Positions 32,483-34,054 of a stretch of DNA of 34,054 nt are shown here, piece after piece. A program made the translations under genes and the position numbers. Source of the DNA: Alphaproteobacteria bacterium (GTDB taxonomy: Bacteria > Pseudomonadota > Alphaproteobacteria > Rhodobacterales > Rhodobacteraceae). Under the pieces are notes generated by a model. That model ran no database searches, was not told the DNA's origin, and was given only the letters and a program-made list of their open reading frames with translations. Each line of letters starts with the position of its first letter. Position 1 is the stretch's first letter. The stretch is taken from NCBI GenBank assembly GCA_030433335.1, contig JAUILL010000036.1, positions 1 to 34,054 of the forward strand, read 5' to 3'.

Positions 32483-33394
32483 ATGCAGCGGACAAGAGCC
32501 CTCTCTCTCCCCGCTCTTGTTCTCTCTTTGGTCGTGGGCGGCGTCACCGCTGCCCACGCCGAAGACCCATGCGCGGACTACACCCCTCAGGCGAAACCCC
32601 AGAATGCCAGCCGCGATATCGTCGGGCAGGATCTGGATACGATCATGGACCAAGGCTCCATGCTCTTTGCCGTGTACGAGGATTATCCGCCCTACAGCTG
32701 GATGGAAAACGGCCAGCCCAAGGGCGTTGATATCGAGATTGCCAAGCTGATTGCCGAGTACATCGGCGTCGAGCCCAAGTTCAATTTCGTGATGTCCGGC
32801 GAAAATCTGGAAGCAGACCTGCGGGTCAACATCTGGAAAGGGTCTACCCTGGGCGGACGCGTCGCCAACGTGATGATGCGCATCCCCTACGATTCGAAAT
32901 TCAAATGTCGGGTCGAGCAGGTGACGTTTACCGGCCAGTACGCGGCCGAAAGCATCGCCATCGCCTATGACAAAGCGAGCTATCCCGAGGATCTGCCCGT
33001 GCCGGCCTATTTCCGGTTCGACAAGGTCTCGGTCGAGAATGACTCGATTTCCGATTTCTATCTGGGCGGCATGGCTGGCGGTCAGATGATGACCAACATT
33101 GTGCGCTTCCCCACGATGGAAGGCGCCATGGACGCGCTCGAAAACCACGAGGTCAAAGCCTCAATGGGGCCGATGGGCCAACTGGAATACGGCGCGACCG
33201 ATGCCATCGGCATTCACCAGCCGTCACTGGCCGGATTTGCCGTATCGAAATGGACTTTGGGAACCGCTGTGCACTTCAGTTACAAGGCGCTGAGCTACAT
33301 GGTGGACGACGCGATCATCGCCGCTTTGGCCGATGGCCGCATTGCGCAGATTTATGCTGATTACGGACTGACCCATCAGGAGCCTGTCCGGTAA
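32483..33394 (+). CDS. Quinoprotein-associated periplasmic binding protein (MoxJ/XoxJ-like)
   Basis: A 303-aa exported protein of the family-3 solute-binding fold with a signal peptide of about 26 residues. It has YEDYPPYSWMENGQPKGVDIEIAKLIAE and the two-lobe arrangement, plus the insertions (NASRDIVGQDLDTIMDQG, MMRIPYD) seen in proteins linked to methanol or ethanol quinoprotein dehydrogenases. MoxJ/XoxJ are thought to help assemble or activate the dehydrogenase rather than to import solutes. It starts 1 nt after the pedF-like stop, so the two are cotranscribed. Confidence 0.88.
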   Translation: MQRTRALSLPALVLSLVVGGVTAAHAEDPCADYTPQAKPQNASRDIVGQDLDTIMDQGSMLFAVYEDYPPYSWMENGQPKGVDIEIAKLIAEYIGVEPKFNFVMSGENLEADLRVNIWKGSTLGGRVANVMMRIPYDSKFKCRVEQVTFTGQYAAESIAIAYDKASYPEDLPVPAYFRFDKVSVENDSISDFYLGGMAGGQMMTNIVRFPTMEGAMDALENHEVKASMGPMGQLEYGATDAIGIHQPSLAGFAVSKWTLGTAVHFSYKALSYMVDDAIIAALADGRIAQIYADYGLTHQEPVR

Positions 33395-33430
33395 GATGCG
33401 GTAAAATCCTCTCTTTGACTTATATGTCAA

Positions 33431-33454
33431 ATCAGGGTCAGGTCTGGCCCTGAT
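33431..33454. other. Hairpin between MoxJ/XoxJ-like and CoxG-like genes
   Basis: A 10-bp stem with one G-U pair (33431-33440 with 33445-33454) and a GGTC loop. No T-tract follows, so it is at most a weak terminator or a processing site. Confidence 0.45.
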
Positions 33455-33480
33455 CATGAACCCAAGGGAGGATCACCACC

Positions 33481-33930
33481 GTGCAGATGACCGACACCCG
33501 CGAAATTGCCGCTAGCCCCGAAGTTGTCTGGGCTGCGATCCTTGATCCCGAAGTTCTGAAACAGTGCATTCCGGGCTGCGAGGCCATGGAGGGCAACCCC
33601 GCAGATGGATTTGACGCGACCGTTGTCCAGAAGGTCGGGCCGGTGAAGGCAAAATTCTCTGGCAAAGTCACATTGAGAGATATGGACCCGCCGCGCTCGG
33701 TCACTCTGGGCGGCGAGGGCAAGGGTGGCGCTGCGGGTTTTGCCAAGGGCGAAGCAACTGTGAGTCTTGCGCCATCGGAAACCGGCACAGCCTTGACCTA
33801 TGATGTCGAGGCCAAGGTCGGCGGTAAACTCGCGCAGCTTGGGAGCCGCGTGATCGACGGCTTTGCCAAAAAGATGGCCGATCAATTTTTCACGAACTTT
33901 CAGGGCGTGGTCGAGGGCGCGACAGAGTAG
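33481..33930 (+). CDS. CoxG-like SRPBCC-family protein, 3' end altered by IS insertion
   Basis: A 149-aa protein of the CoxG (carbon monoxide dehydrogenase subunit G) family within the START/SRPBCC fold: TREIAASPEVVWAAILDPEVL, CIPGCEAME and VGPVKAKFSGKV, ending in FAKKMADQFF. GTG at 33481 gives the family-typical MQMT start and has GGGAGG 9 nt upstream. The stop codon TAG (33928-33930) is made from the TA of the IS target site plus the first G of the IS, so the native C-terminus is lost or changed. The domain itself is essentially complete. CoxG-like proteins often precede molybdenum hydroxylase genes, which may lie beyond the IS. Confidence 0.85.
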   Translation: MQMTDTREIAASPEVVWAAILDPEVLKQCIPGCEAMEGNPADGFDATVVQKVGPVKAKFSGKVTLRDMDPPRSVTLGGEGKGGAAGFAKGEATVSLAPSETGTALTYDVEAKVGGKLAQLGSRVIDGFAKKMADQFFTNFQGVVEGATE

Positions 33931-34054
33931 GGTCAGGATTCATAACCAGAACATGACGACTGCCGCTAATGCGCATGCTGACAGGAAGACCTTCGGACAC
34001 CTGTCGTAGCGTGTTGCGACCCGCCGCCAATCCTTGAGGCGAGCGAAACTGTTC
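33930..34054 (-). mobile_element. IS5-family-like insertion sequence, second copy (partial)
   Basis: The inner 121 bp are identical, in reverse orientation, to 1-121, and 4 further bases extend to the window edge. The element begins GGGTCAGGATTC at 33930, directly after a TA. With the left copy it forms long inverted repeats around the whole window. Confidence 0.85.
33940..34054 (-). pseudogene. IS5-family-like transposase, C-terminal fragment (second copy)
   Basis: Reading from the window edge leftward gives the same C-terminal peptide as the left copy, stopping at TGA (33942-33940) after the MFWL end, plus one extra Asn codon. It is partial at the window edge only. The transposase reads toward the CoxG-like gene. 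Confidence 0.8.

Noticed and set aside
1..34054. Composite transposon carrying the whole window
   Set aside because: The IS copies flank core genes (nad, icd, dusA, cobQ), and the bases next to each IS differ beyond the TA; independent insertions are more likely than transposition of 34 kb.

Overview
The window looks like chromosomal DNA from a marine alphaproteobacterium of the Rhodobacteraceae (Roseobacter-like). This is inferred from high-GC coding bias, a monomeric NADP isocitrate dehydrogenase, an RTX-repeat/Hint secreted protein, an AbrB-type permease and a PQQ-alcohol oxidation cluster. No rRNA or tRNA gene was seen. Both ends lie inside the same insertion sequence: positions 1-121 and the reverse complement of 33930-34054 share an identical 121-bp end of an IS5-family-like element, transposase 3' ends pointing inward. 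The window is therefore a unique segment between two inverted IS copies, possibly a draft contig broken at a repeat.

Region 1 (0.2-3.7 kb) is a curli-type amyloid operon. It holds csgF, the csgG pore lipoprotein, two curlin-like proteins (the second with a Gly-Asn tail) and a secreted protein that looks like an AprI/Inh protease-inhibitor domain fused to a bacterial SH3 domain. No csgE or csgD is present, and the IS lies directly upstream of csgF.

Region 2 (3.7-20.5 kb) is mostly housekeeping. It contains the de novo NAD operon nadA-nadB-nadC (minus strand), a small WGR protein, monomeric icd with a clear terminator, a large RTX/Hint protein, dusA, a TauE/SafE permease, cobQ, an AEC permease, a DadA-like FAD oxidoreductase, an AbrB-family permease and a 52-aa protein I do not recognise.

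Region 3 (20.8-33.9 kb) is a PQQ-dependent alcohol oxidation and sensing island. On the minus strand a LuxR-type response regulator, a FIST (NosP-like) protein and a two-PAS hybrid kinase (NahK/ErcS'-like) form an operon. It lies beside an ExaF/PedH-type quinoprotein alcohol dehydrogenase whose Asp-Tyr-Asp motif predicts lanthanide dependence. Next come a small cytochrome c, a NitT/TauT-type binding protein with an ATPase but no permease, a Sel1 protein, a PedC-like ABC-2 permease with its ATPase, a PedF-like cytochrome c550 with a long C-terminal extension, a MoxJ/XoxJ-like binding protein and a CoxG-like protein. The CoxG-like gene's stop codon is created by the right-hand IS insertion. The four promoter-bearing gaps of the island contain related short motifs, including a 15-mer that matches at 14 positions between the regulator promoter and the pedF promoter. 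A regulon driven by the LuxR-type regulator is the simplest reading.
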